A stretch of DNA of 64,000 nucleotides from Tupaia tana (GCA_026018925.1 JAKSZU010000002.1:49155337-49219336), one strand, 5' to 3'. Positions 1 through 10,275 are shown, counted from the first letter of the stretch. The notes: a model not told the origin generated them from the sequence alone. Translations and numbers: made by a program.

Positions 1-10
1 AAGAAAACTT

Positions 11-258
11 GGGGGCCAGACAGTGGCATGGTGCTTAAGGCTGCTGGATCCCACATGACCGACTCCATGGTTTGAGTTCTGGACCCAATGATTTAAAAAG
101 CATCCTGGGCACGTGTGAATGCATACCCAAAATCTCAAGAGAATGAGGAGAAGGGATTATAGTGTGTGGTGTGGAGGACGATCTCTCACTGTCTCTCTCT
201 GTCTCTCTCAGGTGAGCACACCATCCTGTAACCATTAAGAAAGAAAATAAAAAGATCC
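11..258 (+). mobile_element. SINE-A/C, diverged tRNA-derived copy
   Basis: Head GGGGGCCAGACAGTGGCATG, the ATACCCAAAATCTCAAGAG body and a CT stretch are all recognisable. The B box is degraded to GGTTTGAGTTC, so the copy is old. The end is CCATCCTGTAACCATTAAGA plus an A-rich tail. Confidence 0.8.
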
Positions 259-325
259 TTTTTTCCTTCCTTCTAGACTTCCATTCACCTGTCCTTCCTT
301 TCACTCTTTAAAAAGGAACTAATGA

Positions 326-583
326 GGGACCAGCAGTTAGCGTAATGGCTATGTCGCTGGACTCCCATTAGTCGACCGCGGTTCGAGTCCCGGACCTGAT
401 GGCTTAAACTCACGCCAGGCGCATGTGCGTGTGTGTGCGTGCCCAAGATCCCAAGAGGGGAATGGAGGGGAAGGGATTGGGGTGTGGCCATCCCCTCTGA
501 GGGTTGATATCTCGCTTTCTCTCTCTCTCTGTCTCTTTTTGTCTTTCTGGAGAGCACACGCACCCAATAAGAAGGAAAAAAAA
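326..583 (+). mobile_element. SINE-A, near-consensus
   Basis: Begins GGGACCAGCAGTTAGCGTAA and has an intact B box GGTTCGAGTCC. It is flanked by GAACTAATGA (316-325) and GAACAAATGA (584-593), a target-site duplication (TSD) with one mismatch, as expected for L1-driven retroposition. Confidence 0.9.
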
Positions 584-738
584 GAACAAATGAATATCCA
601 AAAGAATAAACTCGGGCTTTTAAATAGAATAGTTCCTTCTCTTTTCTCTGCTTTGGCACTCCCAAAACATATTTCCCCCTTCCAGCTCCTCCCTTAACTA
701 GCCCTCACCCAGCAGTGTGTGTATGCATAGGTTCTTTT

Positions 739-1004
739 CTTTTTTAATTTTTTTGGAGAGGTTTTCGCTATAGGGCGCGTGCGCTCGCCAGACAGAGAGA
801 GACATAGAGACAGAAAGCGAGAAATCACCCCCCAGGGGGGATGGTCACGCCGCAATCCCTTCTCCTCCATTCTCCTCTCGGGATCTTGGGCACGCATGCA
901 CACGCGCCCGGCGTGAGTTTTAAGCCACCGGGTCCGGGACGCGAACCGCGGTAGACTACGTGGGAGTCCAGTGATATAGTCATTACGCTAACTGCTGGTT
1001 CCCT
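739..1004 (-). mobile_element. SINE-A, near-consensus, reverse
   Basis: Reads from a T-rich tail through GAGAGGTTTTCGCTATAGGG to CTAACTGCTGGTTCCC. The TSD is GCATAGGTTCTTTT (725-738) and GCATGGGTTCTTTT (1005-1018), 13 of 14 identical. Both Pol III boxes are present. Confidence 0.93.
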
Positions 1005-1158
1005 GCATGGGTTCTTTTCGATGCCACTGCAACAGGTTTATCTGTGGGTATAAGTGTGTGCGTGTGTGTGTGTGTGAGAGAGAGAATATAAGAACACCAG
1101 TGAACCACACACTATGTAAATCTAAGTGCTTACGAATGCGGATTAATAATGGGCTGTG

Positions 1159-1558
1159 TGGGGCCAGCAGGTGGCATGGTGGTTAAAGGTGCTGAACTCA
1201 CACATGGCCGACCATGGTTCAAGTCCCTGACTTGGTGGTTTCCTTTCTCACTTTCCCTTTCTCTCATTCTCTCTCACTCTGTCCTTCTCTGATCAAATTA
1301 AAATAAATAAATGAATGAATAAAGTTAAATAAAAAATATTTAAAGGGACCAGTAGGTAGTGTAGTGATTAAGGCGCTGGTACTCCACATGGCCAGTCGTG
1401 GTTCGAGCCCTGGACCTGGTGATTTGCTTTCTCACTTTCCTTCTGTGCGTGTGTGTGTGTGTGTGTGTGTGTGCATGTGTGTGTGTCTGGTCAAATTAAA
1501 ATAAATGAATAAATAAATAAAATTAAATAATTGAAATAATAATTCTTAAAAAAAAAAT
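1159..1558 (+). mobile_element. Pair of SINE-B units inside one TSD
   Basis: Unit 1 (1159-1344) and unit 2 (1345-1558) are both SINE-B in the same direction. Identical 14-nt flanks AATAATGGGCTGTG at 1145-1158 and 1559-1572 enclose the whole pair, and no separate TSD is visible between the units. Either a dimer was inserted once, or unit 2 landed in the A-rich tail of unit 1. Confidence 0.88.
1441..1488. repeat. (TG)n microsatellite inside SINE-B
   Basis: An uninterrupted GT run near 1447-1474 continues as an imperfect GT run. It replaces the usual CT run of the SINE body, so it probably grew from it. Confidence 0.85.
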
Positions 1559-1761
1559 AATAATGGGCTGTGCAATCAGCCCAGAGACCTAAGCAGTTAA
1601 CACCTGTATGCTATCTGAAAGTGAAAAAGTTCAGGGTGGAGGGGTAGAAGAGATTTTGCTATCCTTGTATGTGCAACTCCAGTAAGGAAGGCCAGTGAAA
1701 AGAAGGAGAAAAGCCAAAGGTCAGCCATGGTCGTGGGTCTAGGATTCAGAATCACAAGAGA

Positions 1762-2365
1762 ACTGGATGCCATAGTTTGGAGTGCCCCCCAGAATTCATG
1801 TGTTGGGACTTGATTACATTGTAAAGGTATTAAATGAAAGTTTAATCCCTCCCTGGTATCCCAGGGTGGCACCTTCGTGTGATCAAGTCATTAGGGAAGG
1901 ACCTCTGTGATTGAGTTCTGCTAGGTTTTAAGCAGGAGTAAGACCAGAACAAGAAGCAGCTTATGGACAGCCTCTTCACCCAGGATCCTGCATCCACCAT
2001 GCTGTGACCTCATCAGGAGCTAGCCCCCAGACCTCAGAGCTCCAAACCATGGCTGAATAAACCTCTTATTTGTTATAGGGCATGTGCTCTTGCCAGAGAG
2101 AGAGAGAGAGAGAGGGTGAAAAGCACTCCCTGGGGATTATTATGGCCATGCCACAATTCCCCTCCTCTATTCTCCTCTCGGGATTTTGAGCATGCATGGA
2201 CACACCTCCAGTGTGTTTTTCAAGACTGACTTGAACTGGCCAGTCGTCCATGTAGGATCCAGCTGCCTTAACCATCACACTACCAGCTGGCCCCCTCTAT
2301 TACTTTATAAATCACCCAATCTCCAGTATTTCTTTTAGCAACACAACGGCAGACTATGACACTGG
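1762..2365 (+). mobile_element. MaLR LTR (MST/MLT1-like), interrupted
   Basis: Recognisable MST/MLT1 features are, in order: a GTTTGGAGTGCCCCCCAGAA start, GTGATCAAGTCATTAGGGAA, the polyadenylation region CTGAATAAACCTCTTATT, then TTTATAAATCACCCAATCTC and GACTATGACA near the end. A reverse SINE sits just after the AATAAA signal. The element is non-coding. Confidence 0.8.
2069..2293 (-). mobile_element. SINE-A/C, reverse, inside the MaLR LTR
   Basis: Starts TTGTTATAGGGCATGTGCTC and ends CACTACCAGCTGGCCCC. The LTR sequence resumes immediately afterwards, so the SINE is the younger insertion. Confidence 0.85.
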
Positions 2366-2786
2366 GCTTTGGGTAGTGTCATAGATTGGAGTCCCTAGAA
2401 AATCAATCTGGGAGTGAGGTTTATTAGCAGGCAATTTGTTAGTGGTGTGGATCGAATCATGTCCCCCTGAAAGATAAATTGAAATCCTAACTCTCATACC
2501 TGTGAATATGGCTCTATTTGGAAATAGTGTCTTTGTAGATGTAGTTAGGGAGTGTTCATACTCCCTAGGGTCCATTAGGGTGGGCTGTCGAGAGTGGGTC
2601 ACCTCAAATCCAGTGACTGTTATCCTTATAAGAGGGGGGGACTTTGACCTCAGACACACAGACGAGAACATCCTTGACACTGCAGGAGGAGATTAGCATG
2701 ATGCAGCTACAAGCCAAGGAATGCCAAGAATTGTCAGCAATGCTGGAAGCTAGGACAGAGGCCTGGAAAGAAATCTCTCCTGGACA

Positions 2787-3260
2787 GGGGCCAGCAGGTT
2801 AAGGTATGGTGGTTAAGGGTGCTGGCCTCCCACATGGCTGACTACAGTTTGAGTCTCAGACCTAGCAGCTTGCTTTCTTACTTTCTCTCTCTCTCTCTCT
2901 CTGGTCAAGTTAAAATAAATAAATAAACTAAATAATTCTTTTTTGGGGGGTGGGGGGAGAGGTTTTCGCTATAGGGCGCGTGCGCTCACCAGACAGACAG
3001 AGAGAGACATAGAGACAGAAAGCGAGAAATCACCCCCCAGGGGGGATGGCCATGCCACAATCCCTTCTCCTCCATTCTCCTCTCGGGATCTTGGGCACGC
3101 ATGCACATGCGCCCGGCGTGAGTTTCAAGCCACGGGGTCCGGGACACAAACCGCGGTCAACTACATGGGAGTCCAGCGACATAGCCATTACGCTAACTGC
3201 TGGTTCCCAATAAACTAAATAATTCTTTTAAAAAAAGAGAAAAATTGTTATAAAAAAAAA
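2787..3260 (+). mobile_element. SINE-B host copy, split by SINE-A
   Basis: Head GGGGCCAGCAGG, CT run and GGTCAAGTTAAAATAAATAA are present. The AT-rich tail is cut by a reverse SINE-A and resumes at 3230. It lies in the MLT1-like LTR, near a doubled AAAGAAATCTC motif. Confidence 0.88.
2943..3208 (-). mobile_element. SINE-A, reverse, nested in a SINE-B tail
   Basis: The 21-nt TSD, AATAAACTAAATAATTC followed by TTTT, is identical at 2922-2942 and 3209-3229 and is made of SINE-B tail sequence. This dates this SINE-A after that SINE-B. Confidence 0.94.
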
Positions 3261-3398
3261 AAAGAAAGAAATCTCCCCAAAGCCTTCAAAGAGAGCCTGG
3301 CCCTGCCAAAAATGGTTTCGGGCTTCCATCCTCCAGAATAATGAGTATTTTCTGTTGTTTCAAGCCACCCATTGTGACACTTCATTACAGCTTAGGAA

Positions 3399-4246
3399 AG
3401 GGCCAGGTTGGATGGTGCCCTCAGAACTACATGTGTTAAGGAAGGAGAGAAGCCAGACTGACAGAAGATGAGCCACGATACAACTGCAACAGTAGGCTTG
3501 ACTCTGGAGTTGTCCTGAATGGAGGCAAGAGGCCTTTGTACCGCCAGTAGATCTGCCGTAGTATTAGAGCCGCCCCCCGAGGCGGGTGAAACCTTGACTG
3601 AGTAGCACAGCTTCCTCCTGCCGAGGCAATGTCCAGAGAGGGGCTCAGGTGTGAGCCCAGCTAGGCCCCATCAGCAGCCAACACGACCTGCAGCAGGAGT
3701 AGGAGAGGCACGAGCCTACAGCCAGAAGGCAGGCTGTGTGCACACCACAGCCCCACTGCCGGTGGTCCTGCTGTTTGAGCTTGGAAGAACCTCAGGGATA
3801 CAGAAGGATCTGCTTCTCAGGTACCAACTAACTCTGGAGAGACAACTGGAGGCAAGGGAGGGATGGAGTGGTCAGAGAAGACACCCCTGGCTCTGAGAAC
3901 CAACCCATGACCCAACATGGGACTGCACAAAAGTCAAGACAGTGCAGACTCTGCTGCTGAGTGGCACACTCCCCTGCAGGACGGGGACTCCTACCTTAGT
4001 GTCAGCTGTGGCCAGCCTTCCTGTGACTCCATGTTCCCACTAAACCATGCCTTTTTCACAGTTGCCTACCTATTCCCGGAAAACCAAAGGATTTGCTGAG
4101 TTTTCTTTTCTGTACTTTGCAGTGCAGCTTTTCCCAACTACACACATTCTCTACCGTGGCCTCTCCCAGGTAACTGCCGAGGCTCATTGCTCAGGAGCTT
4201 CAGGGCCTAAGTCTCCCTTCCTCCACATGCAGCTCTTCAAATATTT
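3399..4246. other. GC-rich block, no recognised element
   Basis: About 850 nt without a SINE and richer in G+C than its surroundings; several CpGs lie near 3565-3590. Short open frames occur (for example 3651-3896 forward) but none resembles a protein I know. I cannot tell old LTR-internal sequence from single-copy DNA. Confidence 0.4.
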
Positions 4247-4256
4247 GACACTTTTT

Positions 4257-4436
4257 TTAAAAAAGATTTTATTTAACCTTATTTTAATTTGTCCAGAGAG
4301 GGACAGAGTGAAAGTGAGAGAGAGAGAGAGAGAGAGAGAGAAAGTGAGAAAGCAAGCCACCAAGTCCAGGATTCAAACCACTGTCGGCCATGTAGGAGTG
4401 CAGCGTTCTTAACCACGCCACCTGCCAGTCTCTGTA
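4257..4436 (-). mobile_element. SINE-B, reverse
   Basis: The TSD GACACTTTTT is present at 4247-4256 and 4437-4446. A (GA)n run at 4316-4341 is the expanded CT stretch. The head ends CCACGCCACCTGCCAG. Confidence 0.9.
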
Positions 4437-4621
4437 GACACTTTTTATATCCTCCCTAAAGCCTCTTTTCTCCAGGCCAAATATCCCCCAAGAGTGGATA
4501 ACCTCTACAGCCCTGTCCAGCTATACAATTCAATCACATTGGGAGATTCCTTGGTCTTCATATGACATGGTTTCAAACATTTATTGGATCATCATTTATT
4601 CAGTCAGCATACATTTAGTCA

Positions 4622-4876
4622 GCTTTTCTTTTTCGTAAGTTTTCACTATAGAGCACATGAGCCCACCAGAGAGACAGAGGGAAAATGAGAAATCACCCCC
4701 CTGGGAGTTACGGCCATGGCAACAATCCCTTCTTCTCTGTTCTCCTCTTGGGACTTTGGGCACACATGCACATGTGCCTGGCGTGATTTTTAAGCCATCA
4801 GGTGCAAGACTCAAATGACGGAGTTGGTCATGTGGGATCCAGCTGCCTCAATCTCCATGCTACCTGCTGGCCCCCT
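4622..4876 (-). mobile_element. SINE-A, older reverse copy
   Basis: Runs from TTTTCACTATAGAGCACATG to CCATGCTACCTGCTGGCCCC. It has many CpG-decay changes, and the B box is ruined (CAAGACTCAAATGACGG). Confidence 0.88.
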
Positions 4877-4989
4877 CTTTTGACTAGGTTTGCAGCTACA
4901 ATAATAAACAAGGATATTCCTACTCCTTGATTTTCTACCCTACGAAAGAAAAGATAAAGAAAAACGCCTCCGGTACAGCCATTGCAATG

Positions 4990-5265
4990 GAACAGCAGAG
5001 CACAATTCGGAACACAGCACAGAATGTAGTCTCACCGCATAGACTGGAATCCCAGCACCACCCACTAGGTGTGTGTCGGAGTTACTTAATCTCTCTTGAT
5101 CTTAGTTCCTTTATTCACCAAAGGTGAGTAAACCTACCCTGTATCATGGTCAGGAGGGATTAAATAGGTCAATACACGTGAGGCTCATAAAACAGCGCTG
5201 GCAGATAGTAAGGATGAAGGAACATTACCCATGATTATTGCTATTATTACTATGAAATTAAGGAT
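4990..5265 (+). mobile_element. MIR-like relic
   Basis: Order and wording fit MIR: GTTACTTAATCTCTCTTGATC, a TTTATTCACC stretch, GGGATTAAATAGGTCAATAC, GCGCTGGCAGATAGTAAGGA, then ATTATTGCTATTATTA. It is diverged, as expected for this ancient family. Confidence 0.7.
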
Positions 5266-5270
5266 TCTAG

Positions 5271-5442
5271 GGGACCAGCAGGTGATGTGGTAGTTAAGGC
5301 ACTGGACACTCCCACATGGCTGACCTTGGTTCAAGTCCTGGACCTGGTGGCTTGTTTTCTCACTTTCTCTCTCTCTCTCTTTCTCTGTTTCTCTCTGGTC
5401 AAATTAAAATAAATAAAATTAAACAATTTTTTTTTTTAATAA
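5271..5442 (+). mobile_element. SINE-B
   Basis: Head GGGACCAGCAGGTGATGTGG, B box GGTTCAAGTCC, GGTCAAATTAAAATAAATAA and an A/T tail. Short imperfect flanks AGGATTCTA and AAGATTCTA look like the TSD. Confidence 0.9.
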
Positions 5443-6049
5443 ATGAAAGATTCTATGAGACAGAGGGCATCTGTGGATATGTTGAGGGTTCTGCCTGAGT
5501 CATTCTCCTCAGGAAGAGGAAGAGGCCTGGGGATAAAGTGCTAAGTTTATTTTTGTATAGTTTAGGTTTGAGGGAAGAGTAGGGCGTTCAAACCATATTC
5601 ATTTCTGGAGCACTAGGGGTAGGTGAGAATTGCATTTAGAAATTCTCATAATCTCTCGATATCCTAACTACCCTTTTCCAAATATTCTCCACGTTCCCAG
5701 CTCTAAAACAAGGTGGATGATGTGGTCAGACCAGACTAGGGTACATACACAGTTAGAGGGCAGTCCTCTCAGTCACAGAGTGCAGCCACCTACCCCTGCC
5801 ATGCCTGTGGGGGTGGGCATGTGAAGAAAGTAATATGCAGTCCCTGCCCTGACGCAGTTAATGCCAATAAATCAATTAATACTGAGGTGGGTAAAAAGTT
5901 CTGTCCATAAAACAGGAAAAAAATATTCTTTGTATTTTAGGTCTTGCTTTCTAGTAGGAATGCCCCTTCTATAAGGTGACAGTTTATGTCCTATTTTTAG
6001 GCAGATAGGAGGCGAGCAAATGGGTCTCTAGTCTTTTAAAAATTTTTTG
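5443..6049. other. Single-copy-like DNA
   Basis: I recognise no repeat and no plausible exon in these 600 nt. A short AT-rich stretch lies at 5860-5960. Confidence 0.4.
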
Positions 6050-6052
6050 GAG

Positions 6053-6203
6053 GGCTGGCAGGTGGCATGGTGGTTAGAGGCACTGTACTCTCACATGGCT
6101 GATTGCAGTTCAAATCCCAGACCATGTGGCTTGCTTTCTCTTTCTCTCTCTGATCAAACTGGAAAATAATAATAATGAAAAAAGTTAAATAATTCTTTAA
6201 AAA
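6053..6203 (+). mobile_element. SINE-B
   Basis: GGCTGGCAGGTGGCATGGTG head, short CT run, GATCAAACTGGAAAATAATA and the tail AAATAATTCTTTAAAA. Confidence 0.88.
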
Positions 6204-6214
6204 TGTTTCTTTTG

Positions 6215-6423
6215 AAGTTTCTTTCTTTCATTAGCAAGAGGGAGGGAGAGAAAGCACCTCCAACAGGTCTTCATACCATGATCCACCCGAGCCTCAGCCG
6301 GCCAAGATCACGGGCATCCATACTTGATGTGCACGAGGAGACCTTGGGATGCGAACCCAGGACCACCATGTGGCTTTGGTACCGCAGAGCATTGTTACCA
6401 CTACACAACTGCAGCTGACTCAG
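6215..6423 (-). mobile_element. SINE-D, reverse
   Basis: Carries GAGAGAAAGCACCTCCAACA, CATGATCCACC, GGGATGCGAACCCAGGACCA and a CACTACACAACTGCAGCTG head. It is clearly related to the other SINE-D copies but heavily diverged. Confidence 0.75.
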
Positions 6424-7335
6424 AGAGCTCATCCTGCATTGACTACTTCTTAATTTCCTCCAGCTCAAAACAATCCTTATGCCCAACCGGCACATTTTAG
6501 AGTGGCATATTCTGAACCCCTTCAATATTCCAGTCTGGTGTAGTAAGTGGAGTAGGAGGAAGGACACGCTCAAGTCTCTGAGTTGGAACTGGTGGGAGTA
6601 GTGGCATTCACTAATGACAAACAGAAAGGAAGCAGGTTGGAAGAGCCAGGGGATACATTCAGAATAGGTGAGAGGGGCAGGAAGCAAGAGCTAGAATTAT
6701 GGAAGTCTGTTCTTGGAGAGTGGGCTGCTGACAGCGTGCAAAGTAGGGTGGTCCTGAGTGACAGCAAGATCCAGAAGGTGGTTGAGGTACCCAGGGTGGC
6801 TCAAGGCCCTGAGATGTGAGTGTTAGATGGGTTGTCACATGGTCACAGATCTGTCCCAGATGTGAGGCCACCCTTCCCTTCCCGCCATCACTGCCCTGCC
6901 TCTCTGACTGCACGTAGTGAGCAAACCAGCCATCTCTCCCAGCGATTGTCATCTCAACAATCTGAACATTCCTTCCACTTTACTCTTCAGGTTGCTGATC
7001 AAAATACCAAACAGGTCGGAGCCACTTAACCCGAACATGTTCGAGGAGTTTCAAATACGCTTCTACAGTTATGAAGTCATTTTGTTTTATGTAGTCAGGA
7101 AGAAATGTCAAGATAAGTTCTATGTGTTCAGTAGCTGATCTCTCAGAGTTACTTTCCCATGACAGCTTGATCATAAGGATCAAAAGGAAGGTGGAGAGAG
7201 GAGAGTGAGGTACTTACCTTGTGGTTTACTTCCTGGATATTATATGTATAAGTAAGTCATATCTTCCAGACTCAACTGAGCCCACATCCCATAAATATTG
7301 AAAGGCTATACTCTTCCCAGTAAGATACATGCAAA
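6424..7335. other. Single-copy-like DNA, about 900 nt
   Basis: No repeat family is recognised. Open frames on both strands (for example 6271-6687 reverse, 138 codons) overlap one another, lack any known domain and look accidental. Confidence 0.4.
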
Positions 7336-7548
7336 AAAGGGTTACATGGTGGTGGAGCAAATATGGAACGCTCTTCAAGAATGATCCACATGGCAAGGTT
7401 CTGGGTTCACATCTGGAAACTTCCTTGAATACCTTGGACATGTGTGTGCCCATGGTCTAGGGCTGGCTAAACCTGGGGATGGGTTGCAGCATCAAGAGCC
7501 TATGGGGGGAGGGTGGTATCTCTCTTATTCATGGAAGAAATTTTTTAA
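7336..7548 (+). mobile_element. SINE-D
   Basis: ATGGTGGTGGAGCAAATATG head, GGTTCTGGGTTCACATCTGG, CATGTGTGTGCCCATGGTCT and TATCTCTCTTATTCATGGAA end. Diverged. Confidence 0.72.
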
Positions 7549-7553
7549 AAAAA

Positions 7554-7662
7554 GGGGGGGCGGGCCTTTAAGGTGCTGGATTCCCATATGGCTGACCAGT
7601 GTCTAAGTTCCATATCTGCTAACTTGCTCTCTCTTTCTCTGGTCAAATTAAAAAAAAAAAAG
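7554..7662 (+). mobile_element. SINE-B, shortened
   Basis: Most of the head before CTTTAAGGTGCTGG is missing. It ends GGTCAAATTAAAAAAAAAAA. Confidence 0.8.
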
Positions 7663-7828
7663 GGGGGGTGGCAGCAGATAGTGTAGTAGTTAAAGAGCTG
7701 AATGCCCACTTGGCCAACCATAGCTCAATTTCCAGACCTGACAGCTTCCTTTCTCACTGTCCCTCTCTGTCTCTCTCTGGTCAAATTAAAATAATAATAA
7801 TAATAATAGTAATTCTTTTTTTTTAAAC
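7663..7828 (+). mobile_element. SINE-B
   Basis: GTGTAGTAGTTAAAGAGCTG head with a ruined B box, CT run, GGTCAAATTAAAATAATAAT, then TAATTCTTTTTTTT. It follows directly on the previous copy. Confidence 0.85.
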
Positions 7829-7837
7829 CAGATATAT

Positions 7838-8395
7838 GAAAGGGCCAGCCCCATGGCCTAGTGGTTAAAGGAGCTGGATCCTACATGGCCAACCACGCAG
7901 TTTGAATCCCAGTCCCAGCAGCTTATAAAACACCAGGCATGGGACCAGCAGTTAGCGTAATGGCTATGTCGCTGGACTCCCATGTAGTCTACCGTGGTTC
8001 ACGTCCCGGATCTGGTGGCTTAAACTCACGCCAGGTGCGTGTGCATGCATGCCCAAGATCTCGAGAGACGACTGGAGGAGAAGGGATTGTGGCGTGGCCA
8101 TCCCTCCTGGGGGGTGATTTCTCGCTTTCTCTCTCTCTGTCTCTCTCTGTCTTTCTGGCAAGCGCATGCGCTCTATAGCGAAAAAAACCTCTCCAAAAAA
8201 TAAAAAAAGATAAGAAAAAACACCAGGCATGTGTGTATGCATGCCCCAAGTCCTGACAGGATGGAAAAATGGAGAAGGGATTGTGGTATGACCACACCCC
8301 ATTTGGGGCAGTGGAGGAGGAAGGTGCTTTCTCCCTGTCCCGTCTCTCTCTCTGGCAAGCACACACACCTGCTGGGAATATAGAAAACATTAAGC
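7838..8395 (+). mobile_element. SINE-C host copy, split by SINE-A
   Basis: GGGCCAGCCCCATGGCCTAG to ACACCAGGCAT forms the left part. The right part restarts CACCAGGCATGTGTGTATGC and ends near GGCAAGCACACACACC. The inserted SINE-A separates the halves. Confidence 0.88.
7941..8216 (+). mobile_element. SINE-A nested in SINE-C
   Basis: Identical 14-nt TSD AAAACACCAGGCAT at 7927-7940 and 8217-8230, made of SINE-C sequence. SINE-A is therefore the younger element. The copy is near-consensus and keeps its A box. Confidence 0.94.
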
Positions 8396-8698
8396 AAAAT
8401 ACAGAAGCTCTTGGGCTGTCTAGACATAATGTCTTCTATAGCACTTGAACTTGAAACCTCAAATTTTATGTTCAAGTGTGGGAAGGTAAGCTGGTCACGA
8501 GGGACAGGAGGAAGGCAGAATGAAGGGCGCTGCAGGTGATGGGCAGACTGGGGTGACAAGGAGCCTAGAAGAATGACGACAAACTGACTCTTAGCCAGGC
8601 CTTGCCCTCTGTGAACTTTGTAACTGAACTTTGGTCTGCTGTCTACTGAGTGAGGATCATACCAGTTCACTATGTCTGACCTAAAAGATTAAGGTGCG
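8396..8698. other. Single-copy-like DNA
   Basis: No repeat or gene recognised in about 300 nt. Confidence 0.4.
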
Positions 8699-8958
8699 GA
8701 GACCAGCAGATGTCATAATGCCAACAGATGGCATAATGGTTACATTGCTGGGCTCCCACATGGCCGACTGTGGCTTGAGTCCCAGACCTGGAGGCTTGAA
8801 ACTCACCCTGGGTACACGTACATGCATGCCCAAAATCCCAAAAGGAAATGAAAGAGAAGTGACCGCGGCATGGCAATGCCCCCAGGGTGTGCTTTCTGTC
8901 TCCCTGGCAAGCACATGTGCCCTAGAGCAAAAACATCTCTTAAAAAAAAAAAAAAAAT
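8699..8958 (+). mobile_element. SINE-A with duplicated start
   Basis: The first 20 nt of the head are present twice: GACCAGCAGATGTCATAATG, then CCAACAGATGGCATAATGG. It ends CCTAGAGCAAAAACATCTCT plus an A tail. Confidence 0.85.
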
Positions 8959-9213
8959 GGGACCAGCAGATGGTGTAAGTTACACTGCTGGACTCCCATG
9001 TAGTCAACCATGGTTCAAGTCCCGAACCTGGCTATTTAAAATTCATGCCAGGTGTGTGTGCATGCGTGCCCAATATCACAAGAGAAGAATGGAAATGAAG
9101 GGATTACAGCATGGCCATTCCCCCTGGGGGGGCATAACTTCAAGCTTTCCGTCTTTTTGTCTCTGTCTCTCCAGCGAGCACATGCACCCTATAGCAAAAA
9201 AAAAAAAAAAAAG
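8959..9213 (+). mobile_element. SINE-A, tail-to-head with the previous copy
   Basis: Starts GGGACCAGCAGATGGTGTAA directly after the A tail of the preceding SINE and ends CCCTATAGC plus 18 A. A few nucleotides are lost between A and B boxes. Confidence 0.9.
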
Positions 9214-9500
9214 TTACAGTGGGGGGGAAAAAGGTGAATTAATGAATGGGAAAGGACTTTGTAAACTCTCAGCTGTTAGAGATGTGCATTCTCTTTACTA
9301 GGTAAGGAACTGCTGGGCCTACATTTCAAACAGTTGGCAAGGCTTTGTTGCATATTGACATACTGACTCTTCCCTTAGTGCCAAGGGCTGTGGAAGGAGC
9401 TGCGCTGGTTACAGAGGAGGGCTTCCCTGCCAGACTAAGCTCCACCTGGGCCTCCTCATGCCTTCTCAGCACCAGGTGCAAGTGAAAAAAATCAGAAAGT

Positions 9501-9882
9501 GAGACCAGCAGTTAGCGTAATGGCTATGTCACTGAACTCCCATGTATTCAACCACTGTTCGAGTCCCAGATCTTGTGGCTAAAACTCACGCCAGGCACGT
9601 ACGTGTGCATCCCAAGATCCCGAGAGGAGGGAACCAGCAGTTAGCGTAATGGCTATGTCGCTGGACTCCCACGTAGTCGACCGCGGTTCACGTCCCGGAC
9701 CCAGTGGCTTAAAACTCACGCCAGGCACGTGTGCGTGCGTGCCCACGATCCCGAGAGGAGAATGGAGGAGAAGGGATAGTGGCATGGCCGTCCCCCCTGA
9801 GGGTGATTTCTCGCTGTCTATCTCTCTGTCTGTCTCTGTCTTTCTGGCAAGCACACGTGCCCTATAGCAAAAACCTCTAAAA
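9501..9882 (+). mobile_element. SINE-A dimer, first unit truncated
   Basis: Unit 1 (9501-9628) stops at CCCGAGAGGAG without tail or CT stretch, and unit 2 (9629-9882) starts directly with GGGAACCAGCAGTTAGCG. One TSD, AAAAAAATCAGAA (9485-9497 and 9883-9895), surrounds both, so the dimer most likely moved as one RNA. Confidence 0.9.
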
Positions 9883-9895
9883 AAAAAAATCAGAA

Positions 9896-10275
9896 TGCAA
9901 AACATCTTAAAGACATTTTACCATTCCTAGCCTGGAGGTCTCAGGCCAGTGGGGTACGGCCTGGAAGGCAGGATTACACTCCAGCTTAGAGGGAAACCCT
10001 CACAAACTCTATACACAGTGCTCTCCCCTGAGCTTGTCATAAGGGCAGCTGCTCCCCGAAATCCTCATCTTTTCTCAAACTCATGCCTCCTCTCCTTCTG
10101 CTCCCACCTCTTGCTTGACTTTTTCCTCCTGATGGATACTTTTCTGACGCTGTCTCTACCCATCACCAAACAGCCTGACACAGCCAGGAGTTCAGCTTCG
10201 AAGGTGTCCTAGGGGAAATGTGAATACTTCTTTTTTCAGTGACTCTTATTTTCCAGCTACCTCTGCCCTGAAGCT
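9896..10275. other. Single-copy-like DNA
   Basis: No repeat or gene recognised. Confidence 0.4.

Larger units (their letters stand above)
2446..3398 (+). mobile_element. MLT1-like MaLR LTR, interrupted by a nested SINE pair
   Basis: The MLT1 signature runs GGATCGAATCATGTCCCCCT, ATTTGGAAATAGTGTCTTTG, TTATAAGAGG, CTACAAGCCAAGGAATGCCA, and after the SINEs CTGTTGTTTCAAGCCACCCA. The inserted SINEs occupy roughly 2787-3260. Confidence 0.85.

Noticed and set aside
285..665. Open frames that read through SINE-A copies, rich in patterns such as RERERE, HSPLGILGTHAHAPG and SLSLCLSLS
   Set aside because: They recur wherever a SINE-A lies, in all frames, because the GA/CT stretch and body happen to be open. 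They are by-products of the repeat, not genes.
1145..1572. Repeated similar units with spacing, as a CRISPR-like array
   Set aside because: The units are dispersed SINEs in both directions with irregular spacing and TSDs, in a mammalian genome. There are no short uniform repeats with spacers.
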